A stretch of 5,151 nucleotides of DNA, from NCBI GenBank assembly GCA_030824725.1, contig JAPJRE010000302.1, positions 1 through 5,151 on the forward strand, written 5' to 3'. The position numbers and the translations under genes are program-made. Positions 5,112-5,151 of the stretch are shown here, piece after piece (position 1 is the first letter of the stretch; each line of letters starts with the position of its first letter). The notes under the pieces are model-generated. The model was not told the origin of the DNA, searched no databases, and saw only the letters and a program-made list of their open reading frames with translations. The stretch comes from Sphingomonas sp. (GTDB lineage Bacteria; Pseudomonadota; Alphaproteobacteria; Sphingomonadales; Sphingomonadaceae).

Positions 5112-5127
5112 GGCACCAGCCCGTGCC
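5112..5127 (+). other. small hairpin after the barrel gene
   Basis: GGCAC (5112-5116) pairs with GTGCC (5123-5127) across a 6-base loop, 5 bases after the stop codon. The stem is short and no T-tract follows inside the window, so a terminator role is weakly supported. Confidence 0.25.
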
Positions 5128-5151
5128 CCCATGCCTCCATGCCCCCATGCC
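5121..5151. repeat. 8-bp tandem repeat at the window edge
   Basis: Units of 8 bp based on CCATGCCC start at 5121, 5129, 5137 and 5145. The first has G for A and the second ends in T. The fourth is cut by the window end after 7 bases. The array begins 15 bases after the barrel gene's stop codon and may continue beyond the window. Confidence 0.7.

Noticed and set aside
1..5151. CRISPR array, tRNA, rRNA, insertion sequence or phage genes
   Set aside because: No regularly spaced repeats, cloverleaf, rRNA-like sequence, transposase or terminal inverted repeats were seen.

Overview
The window looks like chromosomal DNA from a GC-rich alphaproteobacterium. A sphingomonad (Sphingomonas or a close relative) is most likely. 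The evidence is the codon bias, a BamE-type lipoprotein gene divergent from a ubiquinol-cytochrome c chaperone gene that overlaps a DUF177 gene, and an RcnB-family secreted protein. This placement comes from recalled family resemblance and no search was run.

Left part (1-1342): the 3' end of a TetR-type regulator gene runs rightwards and overlaps tail to tail with a leftward two-gene unit. That unit is a cytochrome bc1 assembly chaperone gene followed by a DUF177/YceD gene, joined by an ATGA start/stop overlap. A 116-bp divergent promoter region separates it from the next gene.

Middle part (1343-2490): two rightward genes for envelope proteins follow, a BamE-like lipoprotein and a small RcnB-family periplasmic protein. 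A UUCG-capped hairpin lies between them. A perfect 14-bp hairpin follows the second. The A-tract of that hairpin lies on its upstream side, so it would act as an intrinsic terminator mainly for leftward transcription.

Intergenic region (2453-2713): this 261-bp stretch is AT-richer than the genes around it. It holds two related dyad elements about 57 bp apart, a 7-bp direct repeat spaced by one helical turn between them, and a third short dyad just upstream of the next start codon. It looks like a regulated promoter, but I cannot assign a factor.

Right part (2714-5106): two translationally coupled genes sit here. The first encodes a membrane-bound processive-type GT2 glycosyltransferase resembling the N-terminal catalytic part of NfrB. 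The second encodes a Pro/Ala-rich protein with a predicted outer-membrane beta-barrel C-terminus ending in Phe, resembling the barrel end of NfrA. Together they suggest a compact exopolysaccharide synthesis and export pair. The c-di-GMP-sensing MshEN part known from NfrB is missing, and so is any recognisable TPR part of NfrA. This pair and its operator-like upstream region are the most interesting content. The last 31 bases are an 8-bp tandem repeat that runs off the window.
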